Part shown: piece after piece, positions 9,081 to 19,049 of the stretch
Numbering within the stretch: the stretch's first letter is position 1
Layout: every line of letters begins with the position of its first letter
NCBI GenBank assembly: GCA_902593285.1
Contig: CACJHW010000001.1
Coordinates: 142,001-206,000 of the forward strand
Length of the DNA stretch: 64,000 bases
Source of the DNA: an uncultured Pelagibacteraceae bacterium
Lineage (GTDB): Bacteria; Pseudomonadota; Alphaproteobacteria; Pelagibacterales; Pelagibacteraceae
Reading direction: 5' to 3'
Translations under genes and position numbers: made by a program
The notes under the pieces: model-generated
The model's input: the letters and a program-made list of their open reading frames with translations, nothing else
Databases searched by the model: none
What the model was told of the DNA's origin: nothing

Positions 9081-9572
9081 ATGAGATTAAACAAAATTTT
9101 TAAAAACACACTTTTAGTATTAGCAGCTTGCTTAGTGCTATCTGCATGTGCAACTAAAAAAGAAGTGGCAACAGACATTCAAGGTCAAATGCAAGGTGAT
9201 GTTTACACGGGAACAGACACAGTTGAATATTTAGCTGATGGGGTTCCAGACAGAGTTTTCTTTGCAACAAATGAGTCAATATTAACAACTGCATCAAGAG
9301 AAACTTTAAGAGCCCAAGCAGCTTGGTTAAGAAAGAATCCAAACATTAATGTAGTTCTTGAAGGTCATGCTGACGAAAGAGGAACAAGAGAGTACAACTT
9401 GGCTCTTGGTGAAAGAAGAGCAAATGCAGCTAAAGACTATTTAATGACTTACGGAATATCTTCTGACAGAATTTCGGTATTAAGTTATGGTAAGGAGAGA
9501 CCAGTTGACTCTGGTTCAAATCCATTAGCTTGGTCAAAAAACAGAAGATCAGTAACTGTTAAAGCAAATTAA
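9081..9572 (+). CDS. pal: Peptidoglycan-associated lipoprotein Pal
   Basis: Outer-membrane lipoprotein with an OmpA-like peptidoglycan-binding domain. The ORF track opens at a TTG (9018), but the ATG at 9081 is preferred: it has an AAGGAG element 7 nt upstream (9068-9073) and yields a proper lipoprotein signal, MRLNKIFKNTLLVLAACLVLSAC, with lipobox LSAC. The OmpA domain includes VFFATNESIL, VLEGHADERGTREYNLALGE and SYGKERPVDSG, with the peptidoglycan-contact residues typical of Pal (HADERG). The protein is 163 aa from this start. A strong terminator follows at 9586. Confidence 0.96.
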   Translation: MRLNKIFKNTLLVLAACLVLSACATKKEVATDIQGQMQGDVYTGTDTVEYLADGVPDRVFFATNESILTTASRETLRAQAAWLRKNPNINVVLEGHADERGTREYNLALGERRANAAKDYLMTYGISSDRISVLSYGKERPVDSGSNPLAWSKNRRSVTVKAN

Positions 9573-9585
9573 TTATTTAAAATTT

Positions 9586-9625
9586 AAGACCCTAAAACCT
9601 TTATTAGATTTAGGGTCTTTTTTTT
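9586..9625 (+). terminator. Rho-independent terminator after pal
   Basis: An 11-bp perfect stem, AAGACCCTAAA / TTTAGGGTCTT, with a 12-nt AT-rich loop followed by an uninterrupted T tract. It lies 14 nt after the pal stop and 31 bp before cpoB, so it should end the tolQRAB-pal transcript. It is the clearest intrinsic terminator in the window. Confidence 0.92.
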
Positions 9626-9655
9626 GCCATTTTTATAATCATAAATCTAATCTAA

Positions 9656-10663
9656 ATGATGCTCATATTTAAATTAGTAATTTTAAAATTATTTTTAATC
9701 TTAAATTTGGTTTTTATAAATATTTCTTTTGCAGATAACCATAATATTTATGAAACATTAGAAATAATAAAAAATGATCTTAAAACTCTTGAACGAGCAG
9801 TTTATTCTGGATCTATAGAAGTGAAAGATAACACCAATGATAGTTCAGTTTCAGATTTGGATCAAAATTCAGAAGATGTTTTAACTAGACATTTGTTAAA
9901 ATTATCTGAGGTTGAGGATCAGTTTAGAGAACTCACTAATAAATTTGAAGAAATAAATTTTAAGTTGGATAAATTATCTACCCGTGTTTCAAAAATTCAA
10001 GCAGATAACCAAATAAGATTTCAAGATATAGAGACCAACATTAGCTCTGTAAATATAAGTAGCGTAGAAAATCAATTAAGTTCAAAGCCAAAAACAGATG
10101 AGCAAAAAGTTTTGCCTGGAAGTTCGCAACCTCAAGATTTAGGAACAATTTCTTATAAGGATACAGAAACAAATGAAACTTCACAACAAATCCAATCTGT
10201 TGATACTACAGCTTCAATTGTGACAGAAACTTTTCAGTCTGAAGAAAAAATACTTCCTCAAGACTTAAATGTAGAGGAGCAATATGAATTCGCAACTAGC
10301 TTTTTAAAAGTTGGGGATTATAGCACAGCAGAAAGAGCATTCAGGGAATTTGTAATTTCCAACCCTGATAATGAGTTAGCTGGTAGTGCACAATATTGGT
10401 ATGCAGAAACATTTAGAATTAGACAATTATATACTGATGCAGCTTCTGCTTATTTGGAGGGTTACCAAAAATATCCTAAAGGAAAAAAAGCTCCAATTAA
10501 TCTATTAAAACTAGGAGTATCAATGGTTCAAATTGGTGAAAAAGACCAAGGATGTAAAATGATAAATGGTGTAGAATTACAATATCCTAATGCAAATCAG
10601 TCTGTAATACAAAAAGCAAAATATGAGTCCAAAAAATTTGAATGCATCAAACAAGACTCATAA
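9656..10663 (+). CDS. cpoB: Cell division coordinator CpoB (YbgF)
   Basis: Periplasmic 335-aa TPR protein. Residues 1-26 form a signal peptide ending ISFA-DN; residues about 35-125 form a coiled coil (LLKLSEVEDQFRELTNKFEEI); a low-complexity stretch follows, then a C-terminal TPR domain from about 210 (YEFATSFLKVGDYSTAERAFREFVISNPDN) as in YbgF/CpoB. CpoB links Tol-Pal to peptidoglycan synthesis at the septum. It is separated from pal by the terminator at 9586, so it probably has its own promoter in the short gap or relies on read-through. Its 3' end overlaps the tilS start by 41 bp. Confidence 0.93.
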   Translation: MMLIFKLVILKLFLILNLVFINISFADNHNIYETLEIIKNDLKTLERAVYSGSIEVKDNTNDSSVSDLDQNSEDVLTRHLLKLSEVEDQFRELTNKFEEINFKLDKLSTRVSKIQADNQIRFQDIETNISSVNISSVENQLSSKPKTDEQKVLPGSSQPQDLGTISYKDTETNETSQQIQSVDTTASIVTETFQSEEKILPQDLNVEEQYEFATSFLKVGDYSTAERAFREFVISNPDNELAGSAQYWYAETFRIRQLYTDAASAYLEGYQKYPKGKKAPINLLKLGVSMVQIGEKDQGCKMINGVELQYPNANQSVIQKAKYESKKFECIKQDS

Positions 10664-11651
10664 GTTTTTATTAAATCAATTAAAAGACAAACAAACTTCT
10701 AAAATTTATAAAAAATTTGAAAAAAATCTTAATTTAAAAGAGAATTTTATAGTTACAGTTTCTGGTGGACCAGACAGTCTAGCTTTATGTTTTTTATCAA
10801 AAATTTATTCGATTAAAAAACATCTAAAAGTAAAATATTTGCACGTTGATCATAAACTTAGAAATAATTCAACAAAAGAGGCAAAATTTGTAAAATTACT
10901 TCTAAAAAAATTGTCTACAAATCTTGAGATTTTAACCTGGATTGGAAAAAAACCAAAAAGCAACATTCAATCAATTGCAAGAGATAAAAGATATACACTC
11001 TTGATCAATAAGGCAAAAAAATTAAAAATAAAAAATATTTTACTGGGTCATCATAAGGATGATTTAATAGAGAATTTTTTTATTAGAATTTTGAGAGGCA
11101 GCGGTTTAAATGGCATGGTGTCATTTGATCAAAAAACTAATCTACAAAATATTAATTTGATTAGACCTTTGTTAAAATTTTCTAAACAAAATTTAAAGTA
11201 TATTACAAAAAAAGTTTTTAAAAACTATGTTGAAGATCCCTCTAATAAAAACGATGAATTTAAAAGAGTAAAAATTAGAAATTTTATAAAGCAGCTGGAA
11301 TTAGAGGGATTGGATAATGATAAATTTAATCTAACGATTAAAAATTTAAGATTCGCTAACGAGTCAATTAAATACTTTGTAGAAAAAAATTTAAAAGATA
11401 ATTCAACAATTTCAAATAATAATAAGTTTGTTATTTTGAATAAAAATTTTTTTCTTCAACCAGAAGAAGTAGTTTTTAGGTCTCTCACAGATGTGTTAAA
11501 AGGTGTTGGCAAAAAATACTACCCAGTAAGAGGAAAAAAAATTGATAACTTAATTTATCAAATTAAAAATAATACCTCTTTTAAGATCACTTTAGGAAAC
11601 TGTGAAATAAAGAAGGTAAATAACTCAGTTATAGTATCAAAAGAGCGTTAA
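10623..11651 (+). CDS. tilS: tRNA(Ile)-lysidine synthase
   Basis: Modifies C34 of the AUA-reading tRNA-Ile to lysidine, using ATP. The 342-aa N-type PP-loop ATPase has SGGPDSLALCFL (P-loop, about residues 47-58), the YLHVDHKLR segment, and LLGHHKDDLIENFFIRILRGSGLNGM, which are standard TilS motifs. The assigned ATG at 10623 lies 41 bp inside cpoB; since the PP-loop begins at residue 47, a shorter product from a later start cannot be excluded. Such an overlap suggests translational coupling. AUA codons appear common in this genome, consistent with TilS being essential. Confidence 0.93.
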   Translation: MSPKNLNASNKTHKFLLNQLKDKQTSKIYKKFEKNLNLKENFIVTVSGGPDSLALCFLSKIYSIKKHLKVKYLHVDHKLRNNSTKEAKFVKLLLKKLSTNLEILTWIGKKPKSNIQSIARDKRYTLLINKAKKLKIKNILLGHHKDDLIENFFIRILRGSGLNGMVSFDQKTNLQNINLIRPLLKFSKQNLKYITKKVFKNYVEDPSNKNDEFKRVKIRNFIKQLELEGLDNDKFNLTIKNLRFANESIKYFVEKNLKDNSTISNNNKFVILNKNFFLQPEEVVFRSLTDVLKGVGKKYYPVRGKKIDNLIYQIKNNTSFKITLGNCEIKKVNNSVIVSKER

Positions 11652-11714
11652 AGTTGACGAAATAACTGATATTTTGTCACTTGTTAATTTAATAATAATT
11701 CTTATTTTAAACCT

Positions 11715-13622
11715 ATGAATTTAAAAAATCTTGCAATGTGGGGAATAATAATATTCCTAACCATAGGTCTTTATAACATGTTTAAAAATCCACAGTCTAA
11801 CGTTAGAGGTGGAAATCAAATAATATTTTCAGATTTTTTAAATTCAGTAGATGACGGTGAAGTTCTAAAAGTTGAGATCCAGGGAAATAACATCAAAGGT
11901 ACTTATTCGAATGGAAATTCTTTTTCAACTTATGCTCCTAATGATCCAAATCTTATAGAAAAATTATCAGAGAAAGGCGTGAGTATTTCAGCAGCACCTT
12001 TAGATGAAAAAATGCCTTCATTGTTTGGTGTACTCTTATCATGGTTTCCTATGTTATTACTGATTGCAGTGTGGATTTTCTTCATGAGACAAATGCAGGG
12101 TGGCAAAGGTGGAGCAATGGGATTTGGAAAATCAAAAGCTAAAATGATGAATGAATTAAAAGGAAAGGTTACTTTTAATGATGTTGCTGGTGTAGAGGAA
12201 GCTAAAGAAGAAGTAGAAGAAATGGTAGAATTCTTAAAAGATCCTAAAAAATTTAGTAGGTTGGGTGGTAAAATTCCAAGAGGAGCTTTACTTGTTGGTC
12301 CTCCAGGAACTGGTAAAACTTTATTAGCAAGGGCAATTGCAGGTGAAGCAGGTGTTCCGTTTTTCACTATTTCAGGATCTGATTTTGTTGAGATGTTCGT
12401 TGGAGTAGGAGCATCTAGAGTAAGAGATATGTTTGAACAAGGTAAAAAAAACTCTCCATGTATTATTTTTATAGATGAGATAGATGCTGTTGGAAGAAGT
12501 AGAGGGGCAGGTCTAGGGGGTGGAAATGATGAGAGAGAACAAACCTTAAACCAGTTATTAGTTGAAATGGATGGTTTTGATACAAATGAAGGTGTCATAA
12601 TTATAGCTGCAACAAACAGACCAGATGTGCTTGATCCAGCATTATTAAGACCAGGAAGATTTGATAGACAGGTAGTAGTTTCAAATCCAGATATTATTGG
12701 AAGAGAGAAAATTTTAAAAGTTCACGTAAAAAAAATAAAAATGGCACCAGATGTTAATTTAAGAACAATTGCAAGAGGCACGCCAGGATTTTCAGGTGCT
12801 GATCTTGCAAATATAGTTAATGAAGCAGCTTTGTTAGCAGCGAGAAAAAATAAGAGGATAGTCACATTACTAGAATTTGAGGAAGCAAAAGATAAAGTTA
12901 TGATGGGTGCTGAAAGACGTTCAATGGTCATGACAGAAGATGAGAAAAAACTAACTGCATACCATGAGGGTGGACATGCTCTAGTGTCGTTTAATATGCC
13001 AAGTTATGATCCAATCCATAAAGCTACTATTATACCAAGAGGAAGAGCTCTTGGAATGGTAATGAACTTACCTGAAAGAGACAAACACGGTTACTCAATA
13101 AAATATCTTAAAGCGAGATTAGCTGTTTGTTTTGGAGGAAGAGTAGCTGAAGAATTAATTTTTGGAAAAGATAATATATCTACAGGAGCAGGAGGAGGAA
13201 ATGGGTCTGATATTAATCAGGCTACACAGTTAGCAAGAGCAATGGTAACAAAATACGGAATGAGTGAAGAAATGGGTCCAGTTGAATATGGAGAAAACCA
13301 AGAAGAAGTGTTTTTGGGAAGATCTGTTACTCAAACTCAATCGGTATCAGAGGAAGTTGCTCAGAAAATTGATAAAGAAATAAGAAAGCTTGTAGATGAA
13401 GGATATAATAAAGCTAAGGAAATTTTAACAGAAAAAATAGAGGATCTACATAAAATTGCGAAAGCTCTGATAACTTATGAGACTTTAACTGGTGAAGAAA
13501 TAGAAAATATAATTAATAAAAATTTATATCCTAAAGATAAAATTTTAGATAATCCAGAAACAAAAGATGATCAAGATTCAGCTTTGGGCGCGATGGGTTT
13601 GAAACCAAAAATTGTTCATTAA
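11715..13622 (+). CDS. ftsH: ATP-dependent zinc metalloprotease FtsH
   Basis: Membrane-anchored AAA+ protease that degrades misfolded membrane proteins and short-lived regulators (in other bacteria also RpoH, encoded here at 18115). 635 aa. Membrane segments lie at about 5-21 and 105-124, with a periplasmic domain between. Walker A is GPPGTGKT at 195-202, Walker [13 protein letters not shown] near 249-260, the arginine-finger region is RPGRFDRQV, and the zinc motif is HEGGH at 417-421. A 63-bp AT-rich spacer upstream probably carries a promoter, but no convincing -35/-10 pair could be chosen. HflK/HflC, its usual regulators, are at 41293-43267. Confidence 0.98.
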   Translation: MNLKNLAMWGIIIFLTIGLYNMFKNPQSNVRGGNQIIFSDFLNSVDDGEVLKVEIQGNNIKGTYSNGNSFSTYAPNDPNLIEKLSEKGVSISAAPLDEKMPSLFGVLLSWFPMLLLIAVWIFFMRQMQGGKGGAMGFGKSKAKMMNELKGKVTFNDVAGVEEAKEEVEEMVEFLKDPKKFSRLGGKIPRGALLVGPPGTGKTLLARAIAGEAGVPFFTISGSDFVEMFVGVGASRVRDMFEQGKKNSPCIIFIDEIDAVGRSRGAGLGGGNDEREQTLNQLLVEMDGFDTNEGVIIIAATNRPDVLDPALLRPGRFDRQVVVSNPDIIGREKILKVHVKKIKMAPDVNLRTIARGTPGFSGADLANIVNEAALLAARKNKRIVTLLEFEEAKDKVMMGAERRSMVMTEDEKKLTAYHEGGHALVSFNMPSYDPIHKATIIPRGRALGMVMNLPERDKHGYSIKYLKARLAVCFGGRVAEELIFGKDNISTGAGGGNGSDINQATQLARAMVTKYGMSEEMGPVEYGENQEEVFLGRSVTQTQSVSEEVAQKIDKEIRKLVDEGYNKAKEILTEKIEDLHKIAKALITYETLTGEEIENIINKNLYPKDKILDNPETKDDQDSALGAMGLKPKIVH

Positions 13623-13628
13623 TAAATA

Positions 13629-14681
13629 ATGCCAAGATATTACACAAGAGCGTGTAATTTCTACTTCGGCAAACAATCAAAAATTTTAGTAAATAAAAAA
13701 AAATCTATCCCTTTACATCAGATTAAAGAAATATCTTTTGACCATGTTGAGATAATTACAAGAAAAAAAATTAGAAAAATTTCAATAAATAAAATTAAAA
13801 ATTTAACAAAAAAAATAAAAACAAAAATAAATTCAGATTTAAAAAAAATTAGATCAAAAAAATCAAATTTTTCAAACTTAAATTTTAAAAAAATTCCAAA
13901 TATATTGGGTGTTTTAAATCTTACTCCTGATAGTTTTTCCGATGGAGGAAAATTTAACAAAAAAAATAAAGGCGTCATTCATGCTATCAATTTATATAAA
14001 ACTGGTGCTTCGTTAGTAGATGTTGGCGGAGAGTCTACAAGACCAGGGTCGAAGGAAGTGAATGAAAATCGAGAATGGTATAGAATTAATAAGACATTAA
14101 AATTAATTGTAAAAAAAATACCAATATCTTTAGACACAAGAAAATCTGCAATTATGGAAAATGGTATTAGAATGGGGGTTAAACTTATTAATGATGTTTC
14201 AGGATTAAGCCACGATCCTAAAACAATAAATGTTTTAAAAAAGTATAAAATTCCATTTGTAATACAGCATTCTGTTGGGACACCAGAAAATATGCAAAAG
14301 AATCCAATATATAAAAATGAATTATTAGATATATATGATTATTTTGAAGATAAGATTAAGTTAATAAGGTCTAAAGGTATTAAACACAATAATATAATTT
14401 TAGATCCTGGAATTGGATTTGGAAAAAATTTGAAACATAATATGAATCTTATAAGAGGTGTTTCTATTTTTCATTCATTAGGTTTTCCTATACTAGTAGG
14501 GAATTCAAGAAAAAGATTTATTAAAGATATATCAAAAAAAAATGATAGCGAAACAAGGATCGGTGGAACTATGGCATCTTCAATTTATTTAATGATGCAA
14601 GGAATTCAGATTTTAAGAATTCATGATGTTAATGAAGTTATGCAAGGTATTAAAGTTTTTAAACAGATAATCAAAAATTAA
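13629..14681 (+). CDS. folP: Dihydropteroate synthase with N-terminal extension
   Basis: Condenses p-aminobenzoate with the pterin pyrophosphate in folate synthesis. The DHPS barrel begins at about residue 90 with ILGVLNLTPDSFSDGGKF, then VDVGGESTRPGS, SLDTRKS, LINDVSGL, and closes with ILDPGIGFGKN and PILVGNSRKRF. The first 90 residues (beginning MPRYYTRACNFYFG) are a Lys/Ile-rich extension not found in E. coli FolP (282 aa); a comparable YY-R extension occurs, to my recollection, in other alphaproteobacterial FolP proteins. It starts 6 bp after ftsH; its stop overlaps glmM (TAATG). Confidence 0.95.
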   Translation: MPRYYTRACNFYFGKQSKILVNKKKSIPLHQIKEISFDHVEIITRKKIRKISINKIKNLTKKIKTKINSDLKKIRSKKSNFSNLNFKKIPNILGVLNLTPDSFSDGGKFNKKNKGVIHAINLYKTGASLVDVGGESTRPGSKEVNENREWYRINKTLKLIVKKIPISLDTRKSAIMENGIRMGVKLINDVSGLSHDPKTINVLKKYKIPFVIQHSVGTPENMQKNPIYKNELLDIYDYFEDKIKLIRSKGIKHNNIILDPGIGFGKNLKHNMNLIRGVSIFHSLGFPILVGNSRKRFIKDISKKNDSETRIGGTMASSIYLMMQGIQILRIHDVNEVMQGIKVFKQIIKN

Positions 14682-16012
14682 TGGCAAAAAAATATTTTGG
14701 AACAGATGGAATAAGAGGAGCAGTTAATAGCAAATACATAAATGGAGATATGTTCTTTAAATTTGGACTTGCTAGTGGAACATACTTTAAATCTCAAAAA
14801 AAAAGAAAACAAACAGCAATAATCGCAAAAGATACGAGATTGTCTGGATATACACTTGAACCAGCTCTTGTCTCAGGTTTGGCTTCAGCTGGCATGCATG
14901 TTTATACCCTAGGACCCTTACCAACTAATGCGTTGGCTATGTTAACAAAAGAGATGAAGGCAAATATGGGTATAATGATTACCGCTTCTCATAATCCACA
15001 TTTCGACAACGGTTTAAAATTGTTTGGTCCTGATGGAATGAAATTATCAGATAAAATAGAAAAAAAAATTGAGAGTCTCATTGATAAGAAAATCTCAAAA
15101 AATCTCTCGCATTCTGAAAAATTAGGAAGAGTTAAAAGATTAGAAACAGGCACCAAAAATTATATTAAAATATTAAAAAAAAATTTCACAAAAGAGTTTA
15201 ATTTAAGAGGACTAAGAATAGTAATCGACTGTGCAAACGGTGCTGGTTATAAGGCAGGTCCTGAATTATTGAAATCATTAGGAGCTAAAGTGATAGCAAT
15301 AGGTGTTAAACCAAATGGTTTAAATATTAATAAAAAATGTGGATCAACTTTTCCAAGAAATATTAGGTCTGCTGTAAAAAAATATAAAGCTCATATCGGA
15401 ATATCTTTAGATGGAGATGCTGACAGAATTATTATGTGTGATGAGAAAAGCAATATAATAGATGGAGATCAAATTATAGCTGCTTTAGCTACAAGATGGA
15501 AAAATAAAAAAATGTTAAAAGGAGGAGTTGTTGGAACATTAATGTCAAATTATGGTTTAGAAAAATATTTTAAATCTAAAGGAATAAAATTTTTGAGGGC
15601 AAATGTTGGAGATAGATATGTTAAAGAAAAAATGCAAAAATATAATTTTAATTTAGGCGGTGAACAATCGGGACATATCATTTTAGGTAAATTTGCAACT
15701 ACAGGAGATGGTTTGTTAGTAGCTTTAGAAGCTCTTTTTGCTTTAAGAAAAGGAAAAAAGGCAAGTGAATTTTTTGAACAATTTAAGAAAACACCTCAGC
15801 TCTTAGAAAATATAGAAGTAAAAGACAAAAATATTATTAACAAACCAGAGATAAAAAAAATTATAAAAAATGCAGTTAAATTAATTAAAGGTAAAGGAAG
15901 AATTTTGGTAAGAAAATCAGGTACAGAGTCTAAAATAAGAGTAATGGGAGAAAGTGAAAACAAAGCTCTTCTATATAAATGTGTGAACATGATTACGAAA
16001 AAAATTAAATAA
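14681..16012 (+). CDS. glmM: Phosphoglucosamine mutase
   Basis: Converts glucosamine 6-phosphate to glucosamine 1-phosphate for UDP-GlcNAc, feeding peptidoglycan and LPS. 443 aa, as expected. KYFGTDGIRG opens the protein; the phosphoserine loop is TASHNPHFDNG (Ser103); the metal-binding loop is SLDGDADRI; the sugar-binding loop is GGEQSGHI; the phosphate-binding end is RKSGTESKIRVMGE. It overlaps the folP stop by one base, keeping the conserved ftsH-folP-glmM order. Confidence 0.98.
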   Translation: MAKKYFGTDGIRGAVNSKYINGDMFFKFGLASGTYFKSQKKRKQTAIIAKDTRLSGYTLEPALVSGLASAGMHVYTLGPLPTNALAMLTKEMKANMGIMITASHNPHFDNGLKLFGPDGMKLSDKIEKKIESLIDKKISKNLSHSEKLGRVKRLETGTKNYIKILKKNFTKEFNLRGLRIVIDCANGAGYKAGPELLKSLGAKVIAIGVKPNGLNINKKCGSTFPRNIRSAVKKYKAHIGISLDGDADRIIMCDEKSNIIDGDQIIAALATRWKNKKMLKGGVVGTLMSNYGLEKYFKSKGIKFLRANVGDRYVKEKMQKYNFNLGGEQSGHIILGKFATTGDGLLVALEALFALRKGKKASEFFEQFKKTPQLLENIEVKDKNIINKPEIKKIIKNAVKLIKGKGRILVRKSGTESKIRVMGESENKALLYKCVNMITKKIK

Positions 16013-16013
16013 A

Positions 16014-16826
16014 TTGAAACCTAATTCTAAAATTTTAATTATTGCAGGATCTGACTCATCTGGTGGAGCAGGTATTCAAGCTGATATAAAAACTATCACT
16101 GCTCTTGGTTCTTATGCAATGACAGCAATAACAGCAGTTACATCACAAAATACCACAGGTGTAAAATCAATTTTTGGGATTAATCCAAAAGAAATTTTTA
16201 ATCAAATTATTTATAGTTGTAAAGATATAAGACCTGATGCAATAAAGATTGGTATGCTGCATTCTTCAGAGGTTATTAGAACGGTAATAAAAGCTTTGGA
16301 TGTAATTAAAGTTAAAAAAATCGTATTAGACCCAGTAATGGTTGCTAAAGGAGGGGCTAAACTGATCGATAGTAAAGCTATTCAACTTTTAAAATTAAAA
16401 CTAATTAAAAAAGTATCACTTATTACTCCCAATATCCCTGAGGCAGAAATTTTAACTAAAACAAAAATTATAACAAAAGAGGATATGATTTTTGCCGCCA
16501 ATAAACTTATAGGTTTAGGAGCTAAAAATGTACTTATAAAAGGTGGTCATTTAAAACATAAAAATGTATTAGATATTTTAATAAACACAAAAGATCTAAA
16601 GATCTTCAAAAGCGAGCGTCACAAAACAAAGAATACTCATGGTACAGGTTGTACATTATCTAGCTCAGTTACAACTTTTTTATCATGTGGAAAAACAGTA
16701 AAGAAATCTTGTGAGCTAGGAATTAAGTATGTAAATTCTGCAATTAAATCTAACCCGAAATATGGAAAAGGTCATGGCCCAATTAACCATCTCACTTCCT
16801 TAAAAGTAAACAGAAAATTTAAATAA
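16014..16826 (+). CDS. thiD: Hydroxymethylpyrimidine/phosphomethylpyrimidine kinase
   Basis: Ribokinase-fold kinase that phosphorylates HMP and HMP-P in thiamine synthesis or salvage. 270 aa. [19 protein letters not shown] (about residues 10-28) is the ThiD opening; [11 protein letters not shown] is the substrate region; [17 protein letters not shown] carries the anion hole and catalytic Asp equivalent region (GTGC). Start is a TTG at 16014, one base after the glmM stop; no alternative ATG precedes the conserved beta strand. SAR11 cells are known to depend on external HMP, so ThiD fits precursor salvage. The stop overlaps the purA ATG. Confidence 0.95.
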   Translation: MKPNSKILIIAGSDSSGGAGIQADIKTITALGSYAMTAITAVTSQNTTGVKSIFGINPKEIFNQIIYSCKDIRPDAIKIGMLHSSEVIRTVIKALDVIKVKKIVLDPVMVAKGGAKLIDSKAIQLLKLKLIKKVSLITPNIPEAEILTKTKIITKEDMIFAANKLIGLGAKNVLIKGGHLKHKNVLDILINTKDLKIFKSERHKTKNTHGTGCTLSSSVTTFLSCGKTVKKSCELGIKYVNSAIKSNPKYGKGHGPINHLTSLKVNRKFK

Positions 16827-18118
16827 TGAAAAATATAGTCGTTGTTGGATCTCAATGGGGTGACGAAGGTAAAGGAAAAATTGTTGATTGGTTATCTGAA
16901 CAGGCTGATGTAGTGATAAGATTCCAAGGAGGTCACAATGCTGGTCATACTTTAGTGATTGATGGTGTTACTTATAAATTGAGATTATTGCCATCTGGAA
17001 TAGTTAGAAAAGGCAAAATATCAATTATTGGCAACGGAGTTGTTGTAGATCCATGGGCTTTATTAGAGGAAATAGAAGAAATAAAATCTAAAGGTGTAGA
17101 AGTAAATGTAAATAATTTTATTATTTCGGAGTCTGCAAATTTAATTTTGCCTTTTCATAGAGAAATGGATGAGATTAGAGAGGATGCAGCAGGAAAAAGC
17201 AAAATAGGAACTACAAGGCGTGGAATTGGACCAGCATATGAAGATAAAGTTGGAAGAAGATCTATAAGAGTTATGGATCTAAGATCTGAAAAAAATTTAG
17301 ATCAAAGACTCGACTCTGTACTAGTTCATCATAATGCAATTAGAAAGGGCTTAGGAAAAAAAATTTTTGAAAAAGATCAGCTTAAATCTGATTTGCTTAA
17401 AATAGCACCAAAAATATTAGAATTTTCTCAGCCAGTTTGGTTAAAGATTGATCAATTTAGAAAACAAAAAAAAAGAATTTTATTCGAAGGAGCCCAGGGT
17501 ATTTTACTTGATGTAGATCATGGAACTTATCCTTTTGTAACTTCATCTAATACTGTTGCCTCAAGCGCAGCTACAGGAACTGGTTGTGGCCCTAATTCGA
17601 TTAATTATGTTCTTGGAATTACAAAAGCTTACACAACAAGAGTTGGTGAAGGTCCTTTTCCTACAGAGTTAACGGATGATGTTGGTGAACTTTTAGGAAC
17701 ACGTGGAAAAGAATTTGGAACTGTTACAAGTAGAAAAAGAAGATGCGGATGGTTTGACGGTGTTTTAGTAAGGCAAACTATTAAAGTTTCAGGTATTGAT
17801 GGTATCGCTTTAACAAAATTAGATGTACTCGATGAATTAGATGAAATTAAAATGTGTGTTGCTTATGAGCTTGATGGTAAAAGATTAGATTATTTACCTG
17901 CTGCTGTAGAAGATCAAATAAAAATAAAACCAATTTATGAAACTTTTCCAGGTTGGAAAGTTTCTACAAATGGAGTTAAAAATCTAGACTCATTACCTGA
18001 AAATGCAAAAAAATATATTTTTGCTGTTGAAGATTTTATTGGTGCAAAAGTATCAAGTATTTCAACTAGCCCAGAAAGAGATGATACTATTTTAATTGAA
18101 AACCCTTTTGAAGTTTAG
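16826..18118 (+). CDS. purA: Adenylosuccinate synthetase
   Basis: GTP-dependent joining of IMP and aspartate, first committed step to AMP. 430 aa. The phosphate loop [18 protein letters not shown] is at residues 5-22, the catalytic HNAGHT at about 41-46, [14 protein letters not shown] and [22 protein letters not shown] follow, and [12 protein letters not shown] is the guanine-recognition region. It ends the long plus-strand run and its stop overlaps the convergent rpoH stop by 4 bp, leaving no room for a hairpin terminator between them. Confidence 0.98.
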   Translation: MKNIVVVGSQWGDEGKGKIVDWLSEQADVVIRFQGGHNAGHTLVIDGVTYKLRLLPSGIVRKGKISIIGNGVVVDPWALLEEIEEIKSKGVEVNVNNFIISESANLILPFHREMDEIREDAAGKSKIGTTRRGIGPAYEDKVGRRSIRVMDLRSEKNLDQRLDSVLVHHNAIRKGLGKKIFEKDQLKSDLLKIAPKILEFSQPVWLKIDQFRKQKKRILFEGAQGILLDVDHGTYPFVTSSNTVASSAATGTGCGPNSINYVLGITKAYTTRVGEGPFPTELTDDVGELLGTRGKEFGTVTSRKRRCGWFDGVLVRQTIKVSGIDGIALTKLDVLDELDEIKMCVAYELDGKRLDYLPAAVEDQIKIKPIYETFPGWKVSTNGVKNLDSLPENAKKYIFAVEDFIGAKVSSISTSPERDDTILIENPFEV

Positions 18119-19008
18119 TTTGCGGGTAAAAGATTTTTTGATTTAGCTAATAGAAGCATATGCTTTTGGAGTTTTTCAAATGCTTTATTTTCAATTTGTC
18201 TGACTCTTTCTCTGCTAATTTTATATTTTTTACTTAAATCTTCAAGTGTGGTTGGGTTATCATTTAGTCTTCTCGAGTATAAAATTTCTCTTTCTCTATC
18301 GTTAAGAACTTTAATAGAGTCTTTTAATAGATCTTTTCTTTGATCCATTTCCTCGTGGTGGGCTAATTTTAAATCATGATCAAGTTCTTTATCAACCAAC
18401 CAGTCTTGCCACTCATCTCCATCTTCCCCAACTTGAGCATTTAGCGAGAACTCCTTTCCAGAAAGTCTTCTATTCATAGAAACGACTTCTTCTTTACTTA
18501 CATCGAGCTTATTAGCTATATGATCAACGTGTTCATCTCTTAAATCTCCTTCAGTTTCTGGAGAAATTTGATTTTTAATTTTCTTTAAATTAAAAAATAA
18601 TTTTTTTTGAGCAGTAGTAGTTCCTATTTTAACAAGACTCCAAGATCTTAAAATATATTCTTGGATAGAAGCCTTAATCCACCACATTGCATAAGTTGCC
18701 AATCTAAAACCTTTTTCTGGTTCAAATTTCTTAACAGCTTGCATAAGACCTACATTTCCCTCTGAAATCATTTCATTAATAGGTAAACCATATCCTTTGT
18801 AGCCCATAGCAATCTTTGCAACTAATCTTAAGTGACTAGTGACTAGTTTTTCTGCAGCTTTAATATTTCCGGTTGTTTTCCAGTTTTTTGCTAGCATATA
18901 TTCTTCTTCTGCAGCTAACATCGGAAATTTTTTAATCTGCTCTAAATATGCAGATAGGCCACCTTCATTAGAAAGGGTTGGCAGATTATTGCTTATTGTT
19001 GTGCTCAT
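18115..19008 (-). CDS. rpoH: RNA polymerase sigma-32 factor
   Basis: Heat-shock sigma factor. 297 aa. Region 2 is visible as [46 protein letters not shown], the region 2.4 -10 recognition part as [19 protein letters not shown], the RpoH box as [10 protein letters not shown], and region 4.2 near the C terminus as [24 protein letters not shown]. RpoH box and length separate it from RpoD. It is downstream of rluD on the same strand with a 41-bp gap, the order seen in many alphaproteobacteria. Candidate client genes in this window include ftsH and degP, but no sigma-32 site was convincingly found. Confidence 0.96.
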   Translation of the reverse strand: MSTTISNNLPTLSNEGGLSAYLEQIKKFPMLAAEEEYMLAKNWKTTGNIKAAEKLVTSHLRLVAKIAMGYKGYGLPINEMISEGNVGLMQAVKKFEPEKGFRLATYAMWWIKASIQEYILRSWSLVKIGTTTAQKKLFFNLKKIKNQISPETEGDLRDEHVDHIANKLDVSKEEVVSMNRRLSGKEFSLNAQVGEDGDEWQDWLVDKELDHDLKLAHHEEMDQRKDLLKDSIKVLNDREREILYSRRLNDNPTTLEDLSKKYKISRERVRQIENKAFEKLQKHMLLLAKSKNLLPAN

Positions 19009-19049
19009 AGCAGTGTTTATTTAATTAATTATACCTAATTTTCAATAAT

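Noticed and set aside
11652-11714. Sigma-32 promoter upstream of ftsH
   Set aside because: No CTTGAA/CCCAT-like pair is present; a TTGACG at 11654-11660 has no -10 at proper distance.
11930-12598. 222-aa minus-strand ORF inside ftsH
   Set aside because: It lies wholly antisense to the strongly conserved ftsH AAA domain, has a Pro/Ser-rich composition typical of antisense shadows and no recognisable domain.
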